From: Bacillota bacterium
Lineage (GTDB): Bacteria > Bacillota > Clostridia > Christensenellales > SZUA-584
Assembly (NCBI GenBank): GCA_023390815.1
Contig: JAEWCC010000015.1
Span: forward strand, 1 to 64,000
Direction of reading: 5' to 3'
Length of the DNA: 64,000 nucleotides
Below, piece after piece: positions 51,963-59,440 of this stretch (the stretch's first letter is position 1; every line of letters starts with the position of its first letter). The notes under the pieces were generated by a model that had not been told where the DNA came from, searched no databases, and saw only the letters and a list, made by a program, of their open reading frames with translations. The translations under genes and the position numbers were made by a program.

Positions 51963-52144
51963 CATATCGGCAGGGAAGGCACACCCCTTGTTTCAGGTTA
52001 GTACCTGTTTGGTCTCTACGGTTGACTCAAACGATAAGCACCTTTCAAATCTGCCCCCGATATTGCCGCTCATAGCCGGGCTATCTTAGCCTAAAACCTT
52101 TGCCGGCTACAATCTTCTTTTTTGTCTACATTCCATTCGTGTGA

Positions 52145-52173
52145 TTGCGGTTTTCGGTAGATTGGTATAAAAT
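52145..52173 (+). promoter_or_regulatory. Promoter of the flavin reductase-like gene
   Basis: TTGCGG at 52145-52150, 17 bases, TAAAAT at 52168-52173. The ~180 bases before it hold nothing recognisable. Confidence 0.55.
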
Positions 52174-52218
52174 GCTGTTGTTCAGGCACTTTTATTACGG
52201 AAACATAGGAGCATGGCA

Positions 52219-52734
52219 ATGGACATCAAAGCGTTCTTTAAAATGACCTACGGGCTCTACGTCGTCTCCACCCGGTTTGAGGAGAAGGACTGCGGCTGCA
52301 TCGTCAATACCCTCGAGCAGGTTACGGCGGAGCCCATTAAAATGGCGGTCGCCATCAGCAAGAATAATCTGACGGAGCAGCTGATTGAAAAGTCCGGGCT
52401 GTTTACCGCCGTTGCCTTGACGCAGGACGCCGATATCAAGCTCATCGGCAACTTCGGCTTTAAGTCAGGCCGCGACGTTGACAAATTCGCCGCTTACTCA
52501 TATGCGCGGGACGAAAACGGCATTGCCTACCTCACAGAGTCCACAGCCGCGCGTTTTAGCATGAAGCTCATCGACCGGCTGGATCTTGATACGCATGTGA
52601 TGCTGATCGGCGAGGTGCTGGCCGCAGAGGTGCTCAGTGAAGGCGAACCGCTGACCTACGCCTATTACCAGCAAGTTAAAAAGGGCACAACGCCCAAGAA
52701 CGCGCCCTCATACCATAAGCCGATGGCCAAATGA
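52219..52734 (+). CDS. Flavin reductase-like FMN-binding split-barrel protein
   Basis: 171 residues. Opens like flavoredoxin/flavin reductases (YGLYVVSTRFEEKDCGCIVNTLEQVT, MAVAISKNNLTEQLIEKSG) and keeps the LIGEVLAAEVL strand. Lacks the C-terminal rubredoxin of some relatives. Binds FMN and may pass electrons to a partner that is not nearby. I prefer ATG 52219 to ATG 52213, because GGAG would be too close to the first. Confidence 0.8.
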   Translation: MDIKAFFKMTYGLYVVSTRFEEKDCGCIVNTLEQVTAEPIKMAVAISKNNLTEQLIEKSGLFTAVALTQDADIKLIGNFGFKSGRDVDKFAAYSYARDENGIAYLTESTAARFSMKLIDRLDLDTHVMLIGEVLAAEVLSEGEPLTYAYYQQVKKGTTPKNAPSYHKPMAK

Positions 52735-52748
52735 AGCCTATACAAACA

Positions 52749-52772
52749 AAACGCCGGGCATGCCCGGCGTTT
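52749..52772. terminator. Perfect palindromic terminator
   Basis: AAACGCCGGGCA and TGCCCGGCGTTT form a 12-pair perfect stem with A and T ends, serving the flavin reductase-like gene and possibly the relic on the other strand. Confidence 0.8.
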
Positions 52773-52785
52773 GCTTATGCAGTTT

Positions 52786-53018
52786 CTAGACGCGTATTCT
52801 CTTTCTCGCCATCATTGCTGCCGCGGCAGCCAGTATCGCCAGCCCCGTCAGTATATCCACGTAACACTTTGCCCGGTGGAAGGCAACGCGCTTGCCTCAA
52901 TCGTCACGGTATTAACGATCCACGGTCAGCTGATTATAACCGAATTCCAGCGTTACCAGCCCGGTCAGTCCACTGATATTCCAGAGAAGTCAAACCGTTT
53001 CCAGTGGCGCAAGCCTTA
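52786..53018 (-). pseudogene. Relic of a leucine-rich-repeat LPxTG surface protein
   Basis: Read on the minus strand in three frames, the sequence matches the end of the intact surface protein gene at 53825. First come leucine-rich-repeat residues ATGNGLTSLE and ISGLTGLVTLEFGYNQLTVD, then a stop, then a sorting signal LPSTG (52871-52885) in TIEASALPSTGQSVTW, and one frame over the membrane anchor LTGLAILAAAAAMMARKR and a stop at 52786. At least two frameshifts and loss of everything upstream: a dead fragment of a paralogue. Confidence 0.7.
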
Positions 53019-53052
53019 AAAACCGTTTATAATCATTGGAAAGGAGGTTGGC

Positions 53053-53691
53053 ATGGCACGAAACAGAGAGGCCTCGGAGTCTTCAAAGCAGAAAATTATG
53101 GATGCAGCCAGCGAACTTTTTGCCTGTCATGGCGTAAGTGGCACCGGCATACGGGACATCGCCGCGAAAGCAGGCGTAACCCACGCGCTGATCATCCGCT
53201 ATTTTGGCAGCAAGGACGGGCTGGTCACCGCAATACTCCGCCGCGAAATCTCGTCGCTCGCAAGCCCCTATCCTGCAAAACCAGAGCGGAGCAAAGCGGA
53301 AGCGCTGGAGATGCTGCGCGGTGTGCTGCTAAATTCTCTGGAGGCCCAGAAGCGTACGATGAGGCTGATACTCCGCGCCGGGCTGGACGAGTTGTCCCCG
53401 GAGTCTTATGTGGAACCCAATACCGAAAGAGTCGCATCGATCCTCGCGAAGTGGATCGCTTCCCACCAGGCCGGTGAAAGTCTGCCGGACGCGAAGTTGG
53501 TGTCCTTGGTGGTGATGAGCACACTGTTCTCGCTGACCGCCATTGCGCCCTGGCTGCTTACCTCCGTCGGCCTGCCGCCCACGGATCTCGATAACCGCAA
53601 GGAAGACATCGTGGACGTATTGATATGGCTCATGATTCAGGCTGTCGGTTCACCTCCAGCTGTCTGCAAGCCAGCGCCGGATACGGAATAA
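53053..53691 (+). CDS. TetR/AcrR-family regulator
   Basis: 212 residues. Helix-turn-helix at about 12-58 (IMDAASELFACHGVSGTGIRDIAAKAGVTHALIIRYFGSKDGL). C-terminal domain helical, no family-specific ligand motif. AAGGAGG upstream. Sits between a relic and an intact surface-protein gene of the opposite strand, with no obvious target operon; no palindromic operator was seen in the short upstream region. Confidence 0.88.
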   Translation: MARNREASESSKQKIMDAASELFACHGVSGTGIRDIAAKAGVTHALIIRYFGSKDGLVTAILRREISSLASPYPAKPERSKAEALEMLRGVLLNSLEAQKRTMRLILRAGLDELSPESYVEPNTERVASILAKWIASHQAGESLPDAKLVSLVVMSTLFSLTAIAPWLLTSVGLPPTDLDNRKEDIVDVLIWLMIQAVGSPPAVCKPAPDTE

Positions 53692-53774
53692 TACCGGCCG
53701 GACTCTGCAAAGAGGGGCTCGTGCCCAGCATGGCAGACCCGCCCCATCAACAAGAACCTCTGTCCTTCTCCCCA

Positions 53775-53813
53775 CAAAAAAAGACGGCCCGGATGCGCTC
53801 CGAACCGCCCGTC
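53775..53813 (-). terminator. Terminator of the surface-protein gene
   Basis: GACGG (53783-53787) and CCGTC (53809-53813) with an inner CCGGA/TCCG pairing; the minus strand continues with a T run of eight. Confidence 0.75.
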
Positions 53814-53824
53814 ACCCTTTGCCG

Positions 53825-55717
53825 TTATCGCTGCGATGCTGCCCTGCGCCGCAAGCATACGCCCGCCGCAAGCGCGGTCAGCGCCGTGCCGCACAGCAGC
53901 CACCCCCAGGTCGTGTCCTGCCCGGTTGAGGGCAATTCACTCAATGTGATGGTCACGTCATAGGTGACGGTTTCATCCTCCCACTTGTACTCAACATGCG
54001 TCGAGCCTGTCTTTAGCGCCGTAAACGTATTGCCGTCCTTTGAGAGAAAGCTTTCATCATAACTCCATGTCCCGCCCGTGTGATTCGGCGTCAGCGTGAT
54101 GCGCCCGCCCGTGTAGATGTGTCCGTCCGCGTCAGAGCTTGCAAGCGCGAGCGCCGTAAAGTTCGCGGTAATATCATAAGCGGTACCCTTGGAAAGGTCA
54201 TATTTTACGGCCGTCGAGAGCTCCGCGCCTGATGCGTTCGTCCAGCCTAAGAACGACTCCCCGGTGCAGGGTACGGCGTTGACGTAATAGTCATGATAGT
54301 CCATATCCTTGTAAAGCTCCACATACCCGCCGCCCTTTGCGGTTACGGTGACAGGGATGCCTTCAAATACAACCTTGATGGAGGTAAGGCGGTTCCTTTC
54401 CGCAAGGATCGAGAGGTTTGCGCTGTCACAAAAGTCCAGCGACGTTAACAAGTTATCGCTGCAAAGCAATGCACCCAGCGCAGTATTGCCTGAACCAGTC
54501 AGCGTTGCCAGCTGGTTATGATCACAAACCAGGAATTCTAATGACGCCATCCCGCTGACATCGAGCGACTGCATCTCGTTATAGCCGCAAGCCAGCATCA
54601 TCAGACCGTCGGCATCGCTTAACCCCTTGATCTCCTCAATGTTGTTTTGCGTGCAATTCAGAATAACTAGATTGGAGAGTCCCGCCACCGAAAGGTTTTC
54701 GATTTCATTGGTGTTGCAGTCCAGATTTACAAGAGCCGTATCCCCGGTCAAATTCAGCGTCGCGATGTCGTTTACCCCACAGTCCAGGGTAGTCAGGGTC
54801 GTCAGACCGCTCGCGTCAAGAGACGTCAGGGCACAGCCCGTGCAGGTGACGGCATTAAGGCTCGAAGCGCCCTTAATCGTCAGGGATGCAAGGTGTACAT
54901 TGCCCTCACAGTTAAGTTTTTGAAGCGCCGCACACTCGCTCACATCCAGTGCAGAAAGGTCGTTATACCCGACGTCCAGCGATTCCAGCGCCGCACACTC
55001 GGATACATCCAGCGCCGCAAGCCGGTTATTGTCGATATCCAGATCAGTCAGCGATGACAATCCATCGAGATCCAGCGCTGTGAGCCGGTTTTTTTCGACC
55101 GAAAGATCTTCGAGCGCCGTGCAGCCGGATACGTCCAGCGTGTCGAGCTTGCCGATATCCGTACTGTCTGCCGCGCTGCCCGACGCAATAAGCGTTTCGA
55201 GCGCCGTGCAGCCGGAAACATTAACGTCCGTAAGATTCGGGCATTCGCTGCAGGTAAGCCAATTCAAGGCGGTCAGCCCGCTGGCATCCAACTCGGTAAT
55301 GCCGGTGCGCCTCACATTCAGAAACTGCATGGCCGTATCTCCGCTGACATCCACCGCCGAAATGGGATTGTCCCCAAGGTCCGCATACGTCAGGCCGGTA
55401 AAGCCGCTTAAATCCAGGCTGCCCGCTAGGCCGCTGCCACCCAGCAGGAGCTGGATGATTCTTCGGTTCGAAGTATCGCTTGACCACATAACCACGGTGC
55501 CCGTTCCCCATGTCGTCGGATTGTCCGAGTCGTAAGCGGGGTTCAGCCGAAACCCGTTCATCACCCCGTCGGACTCCGTGTTCAAAAACGCCTGCATTTT
55601 GTTAAAGTCGTTGTCGTTGTAAGTGCTGCCGCCGTAATCGTACGCCAGCGCCGCAGCGGGGAACACTAAAATAACCAGCAGGATACAAACCAGCATTGCA
55701 GTAAGCTTCTTCTTCAA
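53825..55717 (-). CDS. Leucine-rich-repeat surface protein with LPxTG anchor
   Basis: 630 residues. Signal peptide (about 1-25), then about 18 leucine-rich repeats of roughly 21 residues (LDVSGCTALEDLSVEKNRLT type, residues about 95-430) with Asp/Cys-rich ladders, a repeat resembling the internalin B-repeat/bacterial Ig type (about 445-520, KGGGYVELYKDMDYHDYYV, GWTNASGAEL), and the sorting signal LPSTG at 595-599, hydrophobic segment and Arg tail. Sortase A would attach it to peptidoglycan. Probably binds host or other cells; partner unknown. TTG start with GGAGG upstream. Confidence 0.9.
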   Translation of the reverse strand: MKKKLTAMLVCILLVILVFPAAALAYDYGGSTYNDNDFNKMQAFLNTESDGVMNGFRLNPAYDSDNPTTWGTGTVVMWSSDTSNRRIIQLLLGGSGLAGSLDLSGFTGLTYADLGDNPISAVDVSGDTAMQFLNVRRTGITELDASGLTALNWLTCSECPNLTDVNVSGCTALETLIASGSAADSTDIGKLDTLDVSGCTALEDLSVEKNRLTALDLDGLSSLTDLDIDNNRLAALDVSECAALESLDVGYNDLSALDVSECAALQKLNCEGNVHLASLTIKGASSLNAVTCTGCALTSLDASGLTTLTTLDCGVNDIATLNLTGDTALVNLDCNTNEIENLSVAGLSNLVILNCTQNNIEEIKGLSDADGLMMLACGYNEMQSLDVSGMASLEFLVCDHNQLATLTGSGNTALGALLCSDNLLTSLDFCDSANLSILAERNRLTSIKVVFEGIPVTVTAKGGGYVELYKDMDYHDYYVNAVPCTGESFLGWTNASGAELSTAVKYDLSKGTAYDITANFTALALASSDADGHIYTGGRITLTPNHTGGTWSYDESFLSKDGNTFTALKTGSTHVEYKWEDETVTYDVTITLSELPSTGQDTTWGWLLCGTALTALAAGVCLRRRAASQR

Positions 55718-55776
55718 ATGTGCGTCCTCCGCCCGATGTTATTGAATCTTTGGTCAAGCAGTTTCTGTCGAAAAAT

Positions 55777-55784
55777 GGGGGGGG
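55777..55784. repeat. Run of eight G (C on the minus strand) in the surface-protein leader
   Basis: The minus strand has eight C just downstream of a possible -10 TATACT and about 60 bases before the start codon of the surface-protein gene. Such runs slip during replication and can alter promoter spacing or leader structure. Confidence 0.6.
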
Positions 55785-56045
55785 TTTCAATCAGTATATA
55801 CCCATCCTATTGATACCGTAAACATTTTCAACCACGTTTTACCCGAAATTTTCTGAAGGTGTCCGTAAAAGTATTTATAAAAAGGACCGCATTAGGGGGC
55901 CCTTTTTTAAGCGATTCATTTTCCGCTGGTTCTTCAAGCAGATGCATAGGGTTTGCGCCTGCTCTGGTGCAACGGAGTCTGTCTTCCGCAGCCTGAGTTT
56001 GCCCGCCCTCCGCCGTCGATGGTCATGCTGAAACCCTCGCGTACA
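55785..56045. other. Intergenic stretch with no gene
   Basis: AT-rich near 55790-55850, then a weak imperfect hairpin at about 55879-55907 (AAAAGG/CCTTTT). Nothing coding or repetitive recognised. Confidence 0.4.
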
Positions 56046-56072
56046 TAAAAAGGGCCGCGCATGCGGCCCTTT
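56046..56072 (-). terminator. Terminator of hpf
   Basis: AAAGGGCCGC (56049-56058), loop GCAT, GCGGCCCTTT (56063-56072): perfect ten-pair stem with T run on the minus strand. Confidence 0.9.
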
Positions 56073-56075
56073 GTA

Positions 56076-56603
56076 TTAACCATTTTCGGGTTCGATCAGC
56101 CCGAGATCGCCGTCCTGCCGTTTATAGAGCACGTTGATCTCATGGGTATTGGCGTTGCGGAACACGTAGAACTGATGCCCGACAAGCTCCATCTGCATCT
56201 GCGCCTCGGCGATATCCATCGGCTTAACGACGAACTTCTTGGTGCGCACCACGACAGGAAACTTGTCGTCCTCCGCGTCGGGTATGTAGCCGTCGTCCGT
56301 GAAAGCGTCCTCGCGCAGGCGCTTTTTAAGCGCCGTACGGTGCCGGTGGATCTGCTTTTCGAGCTTTCTGACAACGCCGTCGATCGAAGCGTACATGTCC
56401 CCCGTGGACTCTTCGCCGCGGAGGACCACACCGTCAAAGGGGATAGTCACCTCTACGATATGCCTCGACTTTTGAATAGACATGGTTATGTGCGCCTCGG
56501 TGTCCGCCTCAAAGTACCTTTGAAGCTTGGCAATTTTCTTGGTTGCCACATCCTTTAGGTAATCGGATATCTCCATACCCTTTCCAGCAATGTTGACGCG
56601 CAT
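56076..56603 (-). CDS. hpf: Ribosome hibernation promoting factor, long form
   Basis: 175 residues. N-terminal domain (about 1-100, MRVNIAGKGMEISDYLKDVATKKIAKL) binds the 30S A/P sites; the C-terminal domain (about 115-175, FVVKPMDIAEAQMQMELVGHQFYVFRNA) dimerises and joins two ribosomes into 100S particles in stationary phase. Complete. A TATAAT on the minus strand near 56657-56662 may be its -10. Confidence 0.96.
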   Translation of the reverse strand: MRVNIAGKGMEISDYLKDVATKKIAKLQRYFEADTEAHITMSIQKSRHIVEVTIPFDGVVLRGEESTGDMYASIDGVVRKLEKQIHRHRTALKKRLREDAFTDDGYIPDAEDDKFPVVVRTKKFVVKPMDIAEAQMQMELVGHQFYVFRNANTHEINVLYKRQDGDLGLIEPENG

Positions 56604-56962
56604 ATTCCTGCCCCCTTTCTGTGTATATTTATGCCCCGGCTTCCCGGAACAATATTGATTATACCTTTATCCGGCCTAACCTATCCACCTCCTCCTTCTT
56701 GATAATAGGTATTCTCCAAAGGAAGCGTTTTTTCCTGTCTGCAATTGCGGCAAAAGTGTAAAGCCTGATAATTTTTCGGGAAGTTTTTATGACGAAAAAT
56801 ACCGTGTTTACCCAAAAGCAGACTCATGGATTTCTCTTTTATCCTGTCGTGCTGCAAATCTCCATTTAATAGTCTATGTTGACAATAAACTGGCTATCTG
56901 CTAATAATAAGATAATATTTTCCATCGCCTTTCGCATCTTGATAATGAACCGGGGTGATCAC
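56604..56962. other. Intergenic stretch, promoter region of hpf
   Basis: Holds a TATAAT of the hpf side and AT-rich sequence. No gene, repeat or strong hairpin is recognised. Confidence 0.4.
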
Positions 56963-57322
56963 ATGCAATATACGAAATTGAAGTCGCGATACCGCTGGGA
57001 GCCCATCGCATTCCACAGCGCAGACATTCTTGATATGATTGAGCATGATCATTGCATGGAATTTGTGGCGTCTTACCACGGGCAGACGTATTGGATCGGG
57101 GTCGCCGCCGATTATGACGACAGATTGCGAGAGTTCTTCGATCACGTCTACTACATCAACGATCAGGAGTTTTCTACTTTTCAGGAGTTCTTTTCACGGG
57201 CGATGATTGATGGAAAGCTTCTGGCTAATCTGAATGACAAAATGGACGTAATCGATACGCTTGAGGGGAACCCGAAGCGGTATTATGATGATCTGATGTA
57301 CAGAAAGAGAAAACAACGCTAA
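56963..57322 (+). CDS. Small protein of unknown function
   Basis: 119 residues from the ATG at 56963, with GGGGTGAT six bases upstream; the longer frame to 56876 lacks a ribosome site. Rich in Tyr, Asp and His (HSADILDMIEHDHCMEF, YYINDQEFSTFQEFF), acidic, no signal peptide or membrane segment, basic end RKRKQR. No known family recognised. Single gene between hpf and the SRP RNA copies. Confidence 0.6.
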   Translation: MQYTKLKSRYRWEPIAFHSADILDMIEHDHCMEFVASYHGQTYWIGVAADYDDRLREFFDHVYYINDQEFSTFQEFFSRAMIDGKLLANLNDKMDVIDTLEGNPKRYYDDLMYRKRKQR

Positions 57323-57324
57323 TG

Positions 57325-57445
57325 TTCACGGCTGATGCTTAAGACAGACTGATCCGGGGCACACGCACAAAGGTGCGTCAAGGATGCCGCACCCTACAAC
57401 TGCTGCTCCGTCAGGGCCTGACAGGTTTCACGGCTGTCCGCTCTA
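57325..57445 (-). ncRNA. Partial second SRP RNA copy
   Basis: Long stretches are identical to the full SRP RNA at 57601: GTGGGCC, CGGACAGCCGTGAAACCTGTCAGGCCCTGACG, GAGCAGCAG and TGTGCGTGTGCCCCGGATCAGTCTG. It lacks the 5' Alu part and the 3' end, has one G fewer in the tip stem, and has an insert of about 30 bases forming a GGTGCG/CGCACC hairpin where the full copy has AAGCGGATA. Hence a truncated duplicate containing the Ffh-binding domain. Whether it is transcribed is unknown. Confidence 0.7.
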
Positions 57446-57553
57446 CGAGGCCCACTTTGAATACCTTCATCGTATCAGAAGGTATATATATTTTGTTTTT
57501 AGATACATGCCTTAATTATTAGCCACTATAGATCATGCAAATTTGCGCTGTAA
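57446..57553. other. Spacer between the SRP RNA copies
   Basis: AT-rich; contains a hairpin ATACCTTC/GAAGGTAT at about 57459-57483. No gene. Confidence 0.4.
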
Positions 57554-57585
57554 ATAAAAAAGCTCTTACGAATACGTAAAAGCTT
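57554..57585 (-). terminator. Terminator of the SRP RNA
   Basis: AAGCTCTTACG (57560-57570), loop AATA, CGTAAAAGCTT (57575-57585), one mismatch, then six T on the minus strand; 16 bases past the RNA 3' end. Confidence 0.8.
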
Positions 57586-57600
57586 CTCTATAAATTAAAT

Positions 57601-57866
57601 GCCGTGCACCCGGAATCGACACGTAACTACAAGAGGGATCACGGCAGGTTGCTCAGAGCAGACTGATCCGGGGCACACGCACATATCCGCTTACTGCTGC
57701 TCCCGTCAGGGCCTGACAGGTTTCACGGCTGTCCGTTGCACGGGGCCCACTCGTCAACACCCCTTACCGTTTCCATACCTTACAGCTGCGCGCCTCAACC
57801 GGGAATGCGACCCTGCTATAGCGGATTGCAGGTTCAGGGCACCGCTGGCTCCCCGTCTGGCACGGC
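57601..57866 (-). ncRNA. ffs: Signal recognition particle RNA, large Gram-positive type
   Basis: 266 bases. The ends pair (GCCGTGC at the 5' end, GCACGGC at the 3' end). The 5' Alu domain shows GGTGCCCTGAACC and GCAATCCGCTATAGCAGGGT, as in the Bacillus scRNA. The Ffh-binding tip reads GTGAAACCTGTCAGG-CCC-TGAC-GGG-AGCAGCAG: the symmetric and asymmetric loops are conserved, but the tetraloop is UGAC rather than GGAA. Follows purA by 41 bases and has its own terminator. Confidence 0.93.
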
Positions 57867-57907
57867 AAACTTGGTAACAATATTAGGTTGTCGCAGGCCG
57901 CTTCGCT

Positions 57908-59191
57908 TTATACGAAGTATTTACTCCTGCGGATGCACTCGGTACGTTCCGGACCCACACCAATCATCCCGACGGACACGCCGGTCTGATTTTCGATGAA
58001 TTCGACATAGCGCCGCGCGGCCTCCGGAAGGTCCTCGTAATTGCGGACGTGGGAAATATCCCCGCTCCAGCCTTCGAATTCCTCATAGACCGGCTTTGCC
58101 TTGGCGATGTCCTCGAGCGATGCCGGGTAGTTGTTCACGATCCGGCCGTCGATATCGTAGCCAACGCATACCTTCACCCTGGGCAGCTCACCCAGCGTAT
58201 CCATGCGCGAGAGCGCGATGGACGTGATGCCGCCGATACGCACCGCGAAATTCACAATCACGAGATCGAGCCAGCCGCAGCGCCGCGGACGTCCCGTCGT
58301 CGCGCCGTATTCCTGGCCGCGCTCGCGGATGAATTCACCCGTTTCGTCAAGCAGCTCGGTCACAAAAGGCCCCTTGCCGACACGTGTGGTGTAAGACTTG
58401 ACAACACCCACCACTTCGCTGACCGCCGCAGGCGGCAGACCCGCGCCGACGCTCACGCCGCCCGATATCGGGTGCGAAGAGGTTACATACGGGTAGGTAC
58501 CGAAGTCGATGTCAAGCAGCATGCCCTGCGCGCCTTCAAACAGCAGCTTCTTACCCTGCTTATGATACTCGTAGCACACGAGCGACGTGTCGCAGATGTA
58601 AGGCGCAAGGCGCTTCTTATATCCCAAAAACTCATTCAGCATCGCGTCGTAATCGAGCGGCTGCTGGTTGTAGAGCTTTACGAGCAGTTCATTTTTTTGA
58701 TCCAGCACGGTTTTGAGCTTGGCTGCAAAACCGTCCGACATCAGGTCGCACATCCGAAGACCGCAACGCGCCGCCTTATCGGTATAGCACGGACCGATAC
58801 CGCGCTTGGTCGTGCCAATCTGCGCCTCGCCGAGGCCTTCCTCGCAGAGTCCGTCGAGTACGCGGTGATATGGCATCACCATGTGCGCGCGGTCAGAGAT
58901 ATAGAGCTTATCGAGCGACGCGCCCTGACTTTTCAGCAGGTCCATCTCTTCGAGCAGGGAGCCCGGATCGATGACCACGCCGTTGCCGATCACGCACGGT
59001 TTGCCGTCGTACAGCGAGCCAGCGGGTATAAGGTGCAGCTTATATACCTTGCCGCCCACCTTGATGGTATGGCCTGCATTGTTGCCGCCCTGATAGCGTA
59101 CGACCATATCGGCCTCCGCGGCCAGAAAGTCCACAAAGCGGCCTTTCCCTTCGTCTCCCCATTGCGCGCCAAACACTGCAATACCCGGCAT
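57908..59191 (-). CDS. purA: Adenylosuccinate synthetase
   Basis: 427 residues. First committed step from IMP to AMP, GTP-dependent. GAQWGDEGKGRFVD at 8-21 with catalytic Asp13, NAGHTI, GTTKRGIGPCYTDKAAR, and GVSVGMIGVGPERTECI at the end with the GTP base contact. Complete. Preceded by a leader with a hairpin. Confidence 0.98.
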   Translation of the reverse strand: MPGIAVFGAQWGDEGKGRFVDFLAAEADMVVRYQGGNNAGHTIKVGGKVYKLHLIPAGSLYDGKPCVIGNGVVIDPGSLLEEMDLLKSQGASLDKLYISDRAHMVMPYHRVLDGLCEEGLGEAQIGTTKRGIGPCYTDKAARCGLRMCDLMSDGFAAKLKTVLDQKNELLVKLYNQQPLDYDAMLNEFLGYKKRLAPYICDTSLVCYEYHKQGKKLLFEGAQGMLLDIDFGTYPYVTSSHPISGGVSVGAGLPPAAVSEVVGVVKSYTTRVGKGPFVTELLDETGEFIRERGQEYGATTGRPRRCGWLDLVIVNFAVRIGGITSIALSRMDTLGELPRVKVCVGYDIDGRIVNNYPASLEDIAKAKPVYEEFEGWSGDISHVRNYEDLPEAARRYVEFIENQTGVSVGMIGVGPERTECIRRSKYFV

Positions 59192-59285
59192 GTCGATACT
59201 CCTGTTCCAAAATTGAAAAAGCAGGGGCCATTGCTCCCGCTTTCATGTCCTACGCTATCGTATCAAATAATGCGGCAAACGTCAA
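59192..59285 (-). promoter_or_regulatory. purA promoter and leader hairpin
   Basis: Minus strand TTGACG (59280-59285), 17 bases, TACGAT (59257-59262). The leader, about 60 bases, forms AAAGC.GGG and CCC.GCTTT arms (about 59217-59245) followed by TTTTTC, like a terminator before the ribosome site CAGGAG. It may attenuate purA. No purine riboswitch core was found. Confidence 0.5.
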
Positions 59286-59383
59286 TACGCATCGCTCTTG
59301 CGCTTTGTAAACCGGCTGTGAACAATTTTCCCCGAAGAAAATGCGTCTGATTTCGTTAACAAAATGATTTATATTGCCAACGT

Positions 59384-59419
59384 AAAAGCGGCGCAACGGA
59401 AAATTCCGTACACGCCGCT
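59384..59419 (-). terminator. Terminator of the ABC exporter operon
   Basis: AGCGGCG (59388-59394) and CGCCGCT (59413-59419) with an inner ACGGAA/TTCCGT stem; T run on the minus strand. Confidence 0.85.
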
Positions 59420-59440
59420 ATCGTTATCTGTTCAGGCAGT

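Noticed and set aside
58049..59350. 433-codon plus-strand open frame over purA
   Set aside because: Antisense shadow of purA; composition like other shadows.
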